From positions 37,011 to 101,010 of the forward strand of contig CH001964.1 in assembly GCA_000149265.1 (NCBI GenBank): DNA of 64,000 nucleotides, given 5' to 3'. Shown here one piece after another: positions 48,490-59,700 of the stretch; position 1 is the stretch's first letter, and each line of letters opens with the position of its first letter. The DNA comes from Ciona savignyi. Taxonomy: Eukaryota; Chordata; Ascidiacea; Phlebobranchia; Cionidae. The position numbers and the translations under genes were made by a program. Below the pieces are notes generated by a model. The model was not told the DNA's origin, did no database searches, and saw only the letters and a list, made by a program, of their open reading frames with translations.

Positions 48490-48655
48490 TAGGATAGAAT
48501 ATGTTTATTTCCGTGAATAGGAAAACGCAAGAGGCGTTAATACACTGGTAATCGTAAAATTACTTCGCGCCCACCGTCGAGTTACCGAAGTTATTGTGTC
48601 GTGTATGATTAAGATAATTCCTAAATTTGGTGGAACTTATTATTCACTGGGGTTA
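48490..48655 (-). mobile_element. SINE family 1, diverged
   Basis: 'tttccgtgaataggaaaacg' to 'ctaaatttggtggaac'. Confidence 0.7.
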
Positions 48656-48774
48656 AAGATCAAACCTTCTGCTTTCTCTAACCTGGCATTAAGCATAAGA
48701 ACACGCGGTTATAGCATAAACTACCTTACAACCCTATGATGTTGTAACTGAATCAAATTTTAAAATTTTGTACG

Positions 48775-48895
48775 ATCGTGTGGCAGAATGGGTAAAGCGG
48801 ACCGATAGTTATAGAAACTTCTAAATAAAAATGGTCTTAGTGACGAAACCCTAATGAATTCGAAACTGAGCTCGAAGTTTTTTAAAACCGTTAAC
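48775..48895 (+). mobile_element. SINE family 2, diverged
   Basis: 'gtgtggcagaatgggtaaag' and 'gaattcgaaactgagctcg'. Confidence 0.65.
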
Positions 48896-49204
48896 TTTTG
48901 TCATGTAACGGTTGTACAGTGGTTAACGTCGACGCTCGTTACCCAATAGGTTGTGGGTTCGATATTTTTTCACTACATTTTGTCCTTGGTTTAGAGTTAG
49001 ACAATTAAGGTCCCATTAATCGATCCAATGCGTTCTAATTCATTTACAAAATCGTTAACAAAATCGAATTAATTCCAAATATTGAACACACAGCAATGGT
49101 AATACGGTTCAAACGGTTTCCCGTGGTATAACGGGCGCTGTCCCAAAATGTATACCCTCGAGGATAAAGAATGCCAAATTCTGTCACACGAAATGTACAG
49201 TTTT

Positions 49205-49535
49205 GACTTATTGCTTGAAAATATTTTACTTTATAATTGAGTATTTGACTGTATGCTTGAATCTACTTTGCTTTAGACTATGACTAGATTTTTTGACTTT
49301 ATACTTAGATATATCCAGCTTTACTTTATGCTTTAAATTTTTGCACCCCATGCTTAAATCTATCTAACTTTATGTGTTTAAGTTTTTGACTGTATGCTTG
49401 AATCTACTTTACAATATGCCTGATTTTTTTACTTTATACTTAAATCTACTTTTCTTTACTTTATGCTTTAAATTTTATGACCCCATGCTTAAATCTACGT
49501 TTCTTTGACTTTTTCCTTGATATACGTACTTTCGC
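49205..49535 (+). repeat. Degenerate T-rich tandem repeat
   Basis: 'gactttatgcttaaatctac' and variants recur about ten times with irregular spacing. Confidence 0.7.
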
Positions 49536-49959
49536 GCCTTAGGGTCATGAACGCTTTCCCGACAAAATACCGGAAACACTTGTCCGAGGTCTACGTCGAT
49601 AGAAATCAGCATTCCTAATATAGCATTCCAGCCGGGATTACGTCATGCAGCTTTTCATTTCGATGAAAGATTACCGACTGGGCCCTTCATTAGCTAGTCT
49701 GTTAAGCTCTGACTGGTATGAACAGATAAGCGGTTTCCAAGAAAGATGCTGTATAGACGATAGTCGTATGTTATGCATATGTAGACAAAATGTATAGTGC
49801 GGACAATAATAAAGAAAGCTGTAACACTTATCAGCAATTTCTTTGAAATTGAAACGTCGCGAAAATCGGTATTCGTTGGTGATTTAAATACTATATAAAT
49901 GTCGGATTAATAGTAATATCATATGTGTGTATATATATATAATGCTTTGTTAGTGTGTA

Positions 49960-50160
49960 TAGAGCTCTATTTTTATATAAAATATTTGCAAACCAAAGTG
50001 TAACAATTATGGTAGGGAAATGTGGCTGAAATGGACAAATTGTTTGCTTATCAAAGTGTATTGGTGTACCCATATATATATTATCGGAACTTTGGAAATG
50101 TGGCGCATATGGACAAGTCTATTAGTTTATCAAGGTTAACATATATGCACTGTTAAATAT
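49960..50160 (+). repeat. S75 repeat, about three units
   Basis: 'ggaactttggaaatgtggc' and 'atggacaaattgtttgctta' as at 7.9-8.9 kb. Confidence 0.7.
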
Positions 50161-50431
50161 AGCCCAATCTAAGAACGGGTGAATGGTTTGGTACCGCAAT
50201 GCCATTTTATTATTGGATTTATGTATTAGTGCAGCGTGCTGAAAAGAGATGTGTCAAGAGCTTAGAATATTCTGTTAGCTATGCTTGAATGAAAACAACG
50301 TAAAACTGACAGTGTTGGGAATATGTATATAGTCCATTTTTAGCTCCATGAAAAACTAAAACCAGAAACATTAAAAGGGGGGTTTAGTTAGATTTGTGAC
50401 TGTGGTTTAAATTTGTGAAAGTTAGCTTTAG

Positions 50432-52497
50432 TTATGGGTCCCATTTGGAAAAATGGGACACATATTGTTTTTGTCCGTTTTTTTTTTTTCTTTTTATTTT
50501 TTTCATCAAACGCTTGACAGGCATGGCTTGTGTACCTAACATCTACCAAAAGGGGTAATGGAATCACAGTAAAACTTGGTAATTTGTTAGAAAACATGGT
50601 CTAAATATGCAGACACCAAAATTTTAGGTGATAATTCTAGGGGAATTCCCCAGGGACGGTAAAAACCAAAACGGTACTTTTTTCAAAAATTTAGCTTTTT
50701 TGGGCATAGCGCTTAAACGCTTGCTCCAATTTGAATTAGATTTGGTGGAATGTAAGTTCATTAGCAACTGCTTTACCACTTAAAAGAAAGAAAAAAGTTA
50801 TCTAGGGAAATACCCTAAAAATGAAGATTTATTCCTGAACCATGATTGTGACAGGTATGATTTGAGGACCCGCATCTACAAAAGGGGTAATTGAATCGCA
50901 ATGAAAATTTGACATTTTTTAGACAACATGGTCTAGATATGCAGAAACGAAAATTTGGGTTATTAAACCAGGGGAATTCCCCACGGAAGTTAAAAAAAAC
51001 AAAACCTAATTTTTTTCTAAAAAATTTAGCTTTTTTGGGCATAGCGCTTAAACGCTTGCTCCAATTTGAATCAGATTTGGTGGAATGTAAGTTCATTAGT
51101 AACTGTTTTACCACTTAAAAGAAAGAAAAAAGTTACCTAGGAAAATACCCTAAAAATGAAGATTTATTCCTAAACCATGATTGTGACAGATATGGCTTGT
51201 GGCCCGACATCTAACAAAAGAGGTAATGGAATCCAATAAAACTTTGTCATTTGNNNNNNNNNNNNNNNNNNNNNNNNNNNNNNNNNNNNNNNNNNNNNNN
51301 NNNNNNNNNNNNNNNNNNNNNNNNNNNNNNNNNNNNNNNNNNNNNNNNNNNNNTTAAAAAGCAAATGAGCATTTTTTAATAAAAAAATAGCTTTTTGGGG
51401 CATAGGGCTTGTACAATGGCTTTAATTTTAATAAAATTTGCTGGAATGTATGGTCTAGATATACAGAAACCAAAATTTTGGGTGATAAATCCAGGGGAAT
51501 TCCCCTGGGACGTTACAAACCAAAACGGTATTTTTTTCTAAAAAATTTGACTTTTTTGGGCATAGCGCTTGAACGGATGTTACAATTTAAATCAGATTTT
51601 CTGGAATGTAAGTGCATTAGGCACTGATTTAACAGTTTAAAGAAATAAAAAAGTACTTAGGGAAATACCCTAAAAATAAGATTTTGTTCTCAAATCATGA
51701 TTGTGACAAGCATGCCATGTCGCCCCGACAACTACCAAAAGGAATAATGGAATCGCAATGAAAATTTGACATTTGTAAGAGAACATGATATAGATACAAA
51801 GAAACCAAAATTTTGGGTAGAGAATCCAGGGGAATTCCCGTGAGACATAAAAATCCAAAAGGTTTTTTCAAATAAATTAGCTTATTGGGGCATATAGCGC
51901 TTGAACGGCTGCTCTAATTTTGATCTAATTCAGAATTGGCGAAATGTTGGACTATTAGACACTTTGTGCCAATTAAAAGAAAGAAAACATTTACTTAGGG
52001 TAATTACGTTAAAAACGACGATATGTCCCTGAATTATAATTGTGACAGGCATGCCATATCGCACTGACAAATCAGACAAGGAGTCGACAAATCAGATTAA
52101 AACTTTAAGAATTGTTACATAACATGACCCACATATGTTAAACAGAAACTTATCCACTAAACCTAGGGGAATTCCCTGAAACCATTAAAATCTAAATCAG
52201 GCTGTTTTGGCAATTTAGCTTCATTTCACTTTACCGCTTGAAAAGAAGGTTTAATTTAAAACATTTGTGGTAAAAATGTTCGTAAATTTAAGATGTTTAT
52301 TCTTTTTTAACCACACGTGGAAAAGAAGTTTGGTTTGATAACTCTGGGACCCATGCGTTTATGCTTGCAGAAACAAACTACATATATCCGGTTTATAAAA
52401 TACAAATTGTGGCTAGGGACCCTGTAGCATGAGTATATGGCCTACAACATGTGGTTTACAAATAGTGGTGGTTAAACACGTGGTTGACACTCTCTAG
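50432..52497 (-). mobile_element. 1.9-kb tandem-repeat element (copy 2), inverted, with gap
   Basis: Reverse orientation to the copy in gene D: the 'gggtcccatttgg' end is at 50,436 and 'gttgacactctctag' at 52,485. Palindromes gggaattccc lie at 50641-50650, 50972-50981, 51495-51504, 51830-51839 and 52167-52176. Flanking 'acta' on both sides may be the target duplication. Assembly gap inside. Confidence 0.8.
51254..51353. other. Assembly gap (100 N)
   Basis: A round-number run of N within the tandem array of the 1.9-kb element. Confidence 0.98.
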
Positions 52498-52544
52498 TTC
52501 TTAGGTGACTTTATTATTTGGTACAGGATTAGAAATATACTTTA

Positions 52545-52845
52545 AAGTTTTAGTATGCAGTTTCCTTCCTTTTCCCCTTGCACATTTCCCCTATTTTAGT
52601 TTTACCCGTTTTATGTTCCAAAAATATATTGAGTTTGTGCGGTTTTAGAGAAACTTCCAGTGCGGGAAAAACTAAATAGAGGGAAAGCGGAAAGGCGGAA
52701 AGGAAAGAAACTGCACACTAAAATAAAGATTAGGGCATTAAGTTAGCTTTAAACATGGGGTTGAAGTTAGGGTTAGTTTTGGGGTTAAGATTATTGTTTA
52801 TGGCAAGTTTAAATTAGTTTCCATAGTTTTAGCAAATTGCATGGA
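52545..52845. mobile_element. Inverted-repeat element T1, rearranged
   Basis: One end and core at 52,670-52,845 and a loose end fragment at 52,545-52,612. Confidence 0.65.
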
Positions 52846-52849
52846 ATAG

Positions 52850-54225
52850 TCCAGGGAAGCAAAATTACCCAACCCACCATTGCCTTGGTTTAGACGTAAA
52901 TTAAAATATCGATTTAACCTTTCCGTTCAAATGCGGTAAACCGCATCCTTTATATCAATGCCAGAAAACCGTCCTTGTTATTTAGTGATAGGGTTGTATT
53001 TAATTTACAACGGTGTTTGCCCAGATATATGGGATTCGTGAAATAAAACCTTCGATTATAAAACTGGCATAAAAGGGGGAAAATAGCTGACATTTTTATT
53101 GGTGGACTTAATATTAATATTGGTGGATTACCTTCTTAGGACAAGAATAACATTTCATTTAACATAAACATAATAATAAAACGATTCCAACTTGTACAAT
53201 GGAAAAATTTCATTGATAAATGTGCTTTAACAACTGCCATTTTGCTATTTTTCCCTTTTGCATTTTGTTATATTTTAAGTGTATGTTATTTTAATAATTG
53301 TTTTAAAAACCCTAAACAAAGTAAAATGAACTAAAACTATAACAATACCTTATCCGTAACAAGTAACGTAACAAATCTTATGAAATTTAACCACATCTTT
53401 CTTGCTTTTATGTCTGATTTTCTGCAATATTAGTACATCAAAGCCAATACTAATAAACATAATATTAATAAACATCCCTGTTAAAATAAGCCTCTTAATT
53501 TAATGAGTAGAATTAGGTTTTGGTTAAATGGTATTAGTTTTATCTTTTGATAATATTACAAAACACTATGCTTTAAAGGCTGTGCAAATCTACGTTGTAT
53601 CGATAATAGTTATTAGTTTTTAGAAATTGATTTGAAATAATAGTGTTGTGTACTGTTGCTTATATTTCTCTGGTTGTAATTAAACGAAATACATACGTTT
53701 AATTCCATTAAAGTAGACCTAATTAGTGATCTCTTTTTTTAAAGCAGCTTAAAGCATGTCGTAAGGGAAATCACCTGCTAGGGCGAGTTTCGAACTCCCG
53801 ACCTCGGAAACACGCAGCAAATTAGTGGTTTGAACAAAATTCGCAAAAACGTATTATATAATGCTTATATAAGTGACCCGAACCCTATGAAATAAAGGTT
53901 TGAACTAAAACAGTCAGCAATCGCGCCTTAATCATATATACAACACATTTAAATAGCCCCGGTAATCCAACGGTGCGCATGAAGAAAGTAAAAAAAAAAT
54001 CTTAGAGAAAAAATTTTTAATATGTTAAAATTATCAACATTAAAAATACAACCTAAATCTAAAATTTGTTTTTCTCCAAAAAGATTTAAAAATTTCCGCT
54101 GAAAGGCGACGCACTTAACCACTAGGCTAACCGGTTGGACTCATTCTAGCGAGAAAATCGATATGTCACACTTAGGATTTGTAATGAATAAGTATCCCCT
54201 TAGTATCAATCATTACACCCATCGT
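52850..54225. other. Intergenic, SINE fragments only
   Basis: Fragments of SINE family 1 at 53,930-53,985 and 54,095-54,140. At 53,775-53,820 a tRNA-like T-arm sequence ('cgagtttcgaactcccg') lacks a foldable tRNA body. No exons seen. Confidence 0.5.
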
Positions 54226-54229
54226 AATG

Positions 54230-54350
54230 TTTTTATTACTGAGCTCAGTTTCGAACCCGTGATGGTTTCGCCACTAAGACCGATTTTTATACATTAGGCG
54301 ATATATGAATCGGTCGAGCTAACCATTCGGCCACACATGCTGTATATGTA
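54230..54350 (-). mobile_element. SINE family 2
   Basis: 'ctcagtttcgaacccgtgat' to 'gctaaccattcggccacaca'. Confidence 0.8.
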
Positions 54351-54475
54351 TCGTTCGCATTAACAATTCGGCCATAATTACGTTTACTACGTAATTTTAC
54401 CCAGCCAACTAAAACACGAAGCGCCATTATACAATTCTAAAGTATTTTCTCTATTAAATAGGCTTCATATGTTAC

Positions 54476-54477
<2 letters not shown>

Positions 54478-54518
<41 letters not shown>

Positions 54519-54570
54519 TATATGTATATATAAATATATATATATATATAAATATATATGTATATATTTA
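54478..54570. repeat. (TA)n microsatellite
   Basis: Long TA run with interspersed AATATATATG, next to a family 2 SINE. Confidence 0.95.
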
Positions 54571-54571
54571 G

Positions 54572-54680
54572 CCTAACCATGTTTCGAACCCATTAAAGGA
54601 TTGTTACTAGGACCGTTTTTGTATGGTAGTCGGTATATGTATCGGTCGCGTTAACCATTTGACTACACGACCGTACACAT
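54572..54680 (-). mobile_element. SINE family 2
   Basis: 'ccatgtttcgaacccattaa' to 'gaccgtacaca'; the TA repeat sits at its 3' end, a usual place for SINE-born microsatellites. Confidence 0.8.
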
Positions 54681-55334
54681 GTAACACTTATAAAAGCACC
54701 ACACAACCTAACAGAGTATACACCGTAGTTCCGAAAACGTGGAGGCGACGACTGAAACCCACTTGTTGTAGATTGAAAACGACCCTTGACAATCCACATT
54801 ACAGTGAAGTGATGGTAGCATTCGCGCCACAAAACACTTTTATCGAACTAATATTGATTGGGTTTCCCAGCGCTCCACCAAACAGCCGCTTGTCTTGATA
54901 ACAAAAGGTTTAGATGAGAAAATATCCTAATTTTCCTCGGTACAGTGGAATATTGGATTTGTAGACATTGAATTGGATTGTTGACCTTAGTTAGGGCATG
55001 AAATTGGTGCGAATGAATTAGTTTCGTATGTATTGTTCTTACAGTAAGCAAGGGCATTCACACTTAACATTTGAACTTGAAAAAAAAAGTTGTAAGAACT
55101 AGCGAACTCAGTTCGTACATTAATCAGTTCGCGTTATTCAGTTTAATTAGTCTTTGTCCATACAGCAAGCAAGTGATAGGAGACCTTGCCAATTAATCTT
55201 GATGTTTACACCTCAAGAAGTAAACAGCAACCAGTTTCAACCAGCGAACGCTTGAGCTTAAACAAAAGTTTACACTGCCAAGGGTGCCAGTCAACTGTTA
55301 ACACTTAAAACAAAAGGTTACTTACAACCAAAGC

Positions 55335-55578
55335 GATTGACGGCAGTACACGCTGTTAAGCATGTAGTAATCGAGTCTATTTTTTAGTAAATAGCAAATG
55401 TATCAACGATACTAGCAGTTCTATACCGAGGTTCTATAGCAGTATAATTGGACAAGGCCATTGACCGTAGTACAAGCTGTTAAGCATGTAGTAATCGAGT
55501 CTATTTTCTAGTGAGTAGCAGAATAGTAAATGTATCAACGTAGGTCTATAACAAGGTTCTATAGCAGTATAATTGGAC
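55335..55578 (+). repeat. Two tandem ~115-bp units
   Basis: 'ctgttaagcatgtagtaatc', 'gagtctattttttagt' and 'ggttctatagcagtataatt' occur twice. Confidence 0.9.
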
Positions 55579-56109
55579 TTATTTTGCACTAGATTAATTG
55601 ATGTTGTTGTAATGCACTATCGGTGCTTGTAATATCACAAAATCGCTCGTTTGGACGCGCTAAATTACTTTTACAATAAATATTCATGTCTATTCAGCAG
55701 TGAACATTTTTTCAATTACGCTGACGACTCGTCATAACGATTTATGCCCTGAGGGCCAGAGTTCAAATTACTGGGCAAGAGTCCTATGTAGCCAACGGTC
55801 TTATTATGGACAGACAGGCGACTTGAAAGTTAAAGCATCCACCAGCATTTGGTAAAGGGCGATTATATTTGTCATACTTTTTTCAGGTTTTCACGTTATT
55901 AAATCGCGAATACGTCAGTTTGTTCAATTTTACAGGCAAAACGTAAGATGTATTCGGCTGAGTTTTGCTCCTAAAAGCAGGTTGTAATAAAGAGATGAAG
56001 TTTTTTAAAGTGCTTGATATGTTTGTTGTTGTTTTGGCTTAATGAACGCTGTAAAGATAGCTGATATAAGTAGGTCAATGGTGCTGGCCAAGGGTTTGAT
56101 TTACTGTCT

Positions 56110-56460
56110 AGTTGGTCGCATCAAGGTTGATATAATGAAATATGGTTTGGGTTTCGAAATATGGCGTATATGGAGGGGTAGCGTGCACATTTAGGTTGAT
56201 TCGTGTGAAAACATACAGAGTCGGGACTTTGGAAATGTGGGTTAGCTTTGCAAGTTATTAAGTTTAATTTGTGTGGAAATTTGTAAGGTAGGGACTTCGT
56301 ATGACAGGGTAATGTTGCTCAAATGGTCATGTTGTGTGTTTACCAAAGTTTATTAGTGTACAAAAATATATGGTAGGGACTTTGGAAATGTGGCGCGTAT
56401 GGACAGGCGGTGTGCTTATCGAGGTTTATTGGCGCATAAATGTATATGAACTGGGTTTAG
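56110..56460 (+). repeat. S75 repeat, about five units
   Basis: 'gggactttggaaatgtggc', 'tatggacaggcggtgtgctt', 'atcgaggtttattgg'. Confidence 0.75.
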
Positions 56461-56775
56461 AAATGAGAAAGAAACTTATTAAGAGATCGCGAGTAAAAAC
56501 AAATTAATTCTTCAACTTAGTAAATGTTGTGGGTGTATGTGTAGGATCATATTTAAAAGATAAACGAAGATTATCTGTAACATTATACGACTTGTGCAAG
56601 CCATTCTTTACATTGTCGCCATTGTAAACTTTTTCCTTGCAGGTTATTACTATACAATCACAGACGGGTTAAACTTGAAGACTGTAAACGTCTGGGAAGC
56701 GACCGGGAGGTAATATTTCGGCAAAGTGCCTGAATTATTTAGTTTAAGTCAAGGCTGTGGTATTGTACGGTCGGC

Positions 56776-59700
56776 ATGGGAACGAAGTTTCTGTTCATGG
56801 CGACAATTGTCTTTATGGGTTCGATATCGTACATGATGATTGCCATACTACTGCCCATTCATAACAGGTAATTTATATGTTATCATTAGACGGGATGGGT
56901 TAGGATACATTAAAGCAGTCGGGACAGGCATACGACATAAATTGTGTATCTTGTCTATACGACAACAATTAAAAATGGCTATCAAAGTTTTAATATTTTT
57001 AGCCAATATCAACAGTTGCATTTTTAAAAGTTACCCCAAACTACTAACATATTACTCCGGACAACACTAAAAGAAGGGAAAGGGGAAACTGCTTGCTAAA
57101 TTTATGCAAAATAATTCTAACCCTGCCCTAAACACTAATCTTAACCCCAGAACTAACCGTAACACCAACCCCAGTTTAAAACTAACTTTAATGCCCTAAT
57201 CTTCACTTTATCGTGCAGTTTTCCTCCTTCCCTCCTTTTAGTTTTCCCTAAAGCCCCATGCCGAAAATACAGACCTTAAAGGGGCATTTACTCCAACTGA
57301 AATGAATTGCCCAAGTTTTTGTATTCTGGATGAGATAACGCAAGAGTGTTATAAGACTTGTAATCGTCAGATTACCGCCGAATTATTACCTTGGATTTTT
57401 GCAGCGTGGTTAATACTATAGAGACATTTCTAAAGTTATTGTTCAATGCACAAGACCACTGGGTTCAACATACGCGTTTTGATTGGTTGTGTTCCTGAAT
57501 TGTTTATTGTATATTTGGTTATGTTTTATCACAGTTTATTGGTAAAACATAAAAAAGTCAATCATTTTAAGTTATGCATAATAAAATCGGTCATTTTATC
57601 CAAAAGCATACGTCAATCATAAATCATTAATTTCATGTCATGTTACAATTCAGCTATCAGTCATTTCATATAATATTTAAACAAATCAGTTATTTTATGT
57701 AATGCTGAAACAAGTCGGTTGTTATATATAACGCCTGAACGAGTCAGTCATTTCAATTAGATTATGCACACGGGGGAATGCCCCTAGAGAATAAATGCAC
57801 AGAGACGTACGTAATTACTACTTGTTACATCGATTGAATGCATTAACGACCCGAGGTGAACTTTCTAATTAACCAGCAGCCGGACGAGTGTTTCCAGTTT
57901 TTTTACTGGAGTCAAAACACGCTTTGGGACTTTGTAGCATAGATGAACAGGTGGTGTGCTTATTAAGGTAATTTGTTTGTCAATATATATGATCAAAGCT
58001 TTGGGGATGCTGCACAAATGGACAGGTGTTGTGTTTGTCAAGGTATATTTGTGTGGAAATGTGTATGGTAGGGATTTTGGAATTGTGGCACAGATGGGCA
58101 GGTGGTGTGCTTATCAAGGTTGATTTGTGTGGAAATGTGTATGGTAGGAAACTTTGGAAATATTGAACAGATCAACAGCTGATGTGTTTATCAAAGTTGA
58201 TTTGTATGGAAATATGTATGAAAGGGACTTTGGGAATGAGACACAGATGCACATTTGATGTATTTATCAATAATATCCACGGTTGATTGTTGATATGTGT
58301 TTAAGTATATATAAGCAGGAGTATATTAATCTGACACATGCGTGGCTAAGTTATGTAGGTCGTAAATACGTTTTCAGACCAAACTATTCTTTAGCATCAA
58401 CGCTAATTTTGAAAGTAGGTCGTACAACAATAGAACTACTGGAGCGTTAGCTTAATGCATAATGTGGTCTTAATACGATTTTAAACGTGTCGTTAGGTCC
58501 GAAAAGATGTTTATCGGCCATCGGCTGACCAAAGAACATAGGTGGTAATGTGTTATTGTATTAAACTATCTTTCTGATTATAGGAGCTTATTGTCATTCC
58601 AATTACTCTTTGTTAGTGTCCTGTTTTCTTATATCTATCGTATATCGATCACACAATAATAGATATTGCTTGTTGGAGAATTAAAGCAAGATTATCCGTT
58701 GGTTGCCGTATAATGATAACGACGAGTGCGTTATCCTTCCCCGAAATAAAATCAGTGCCTTATTTAATCTCATTAATTCACTAAAATCTAATACAAGATA
58801 AAGCTAAACACACTGCAATAGTTTCGGCAACCCTACTGTCGAAAACAGTACCGTCGGCTTGTGGAAATGTTACATTTATCTATCCCTGTGACTGTTGTTG
58901 TCCACCAATCCGAGATTATTTTTTTTTACTGGACCAAGTTCGAAACCATGATGGTTTCGTTTCTAAGTTCGGTATTTCGTTAGTTGGTTTATTAATACAC
59001 CAACATTTTTATTTTTTAATATGTTTTTTTACCGAGCCAAGTTTCGAACCGTTTTTGTATTGGGCAGAAGGATCGTTTTTGTATAGTATTCGGTATATAT
59101 ATCGGTCGCGCTAACCATTTGGCCACACTGGTAAACCGCAATTCGGGATTAAGTTTTATGCCCTCCTTTCATTTTGCCCTCCACCGGTACTGACTATTGA
59201 TTAAGGCTCCGGAATCTCGCCTGTCTCTACTGACTTTAAGTATTTGTTAATTATTTGCATATTACTGGGTTAATTATTTGCATGTTACTGGGTTAATTAT
59301 TTGCATATTACTGGGTTAATTATTTGAATATTACTGGGTTAATTATTTGCACATTACTGGGTTAATTATTTGCACATTTCTGGGTTAATTATTTGCATAT
59401 TACTTGGTTAATTATTTGCATAATACTGGGTTAATTATTTGCATATTACTGGGTTAATTATTTGCATATTATTTTAACCGTCCCTATAGATAAGATAGGA
59501 TACTTTGTTTACGGGTGGGAAAACAAATGCATGGTTAAAACACGAGTGCGTTATTCTTTTTCCGAATTAAAATCAGTGCCTTATTTAATCTCATGAATAC
59601 GTTAAAATCTAATACAAGATAAAGCTAAACACACTGTAATAGTTTCGACAACCATACTGTCGAAAACACGACCGTGGACTTGTGGAAATGTAACATTTAT

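Noticed and set aside
50891..51118. Open frames within the 1.9-kb element
   Set aside because: They follow the repeat unit, differ between units and are broken in the copy inside gene D.
53775..53820. Possible tRNA gene
   Set aside because: It has a T-loop-like 'gttcgaaac' but no acceptor stem or anticodon arm; more likely a SINE remnant.
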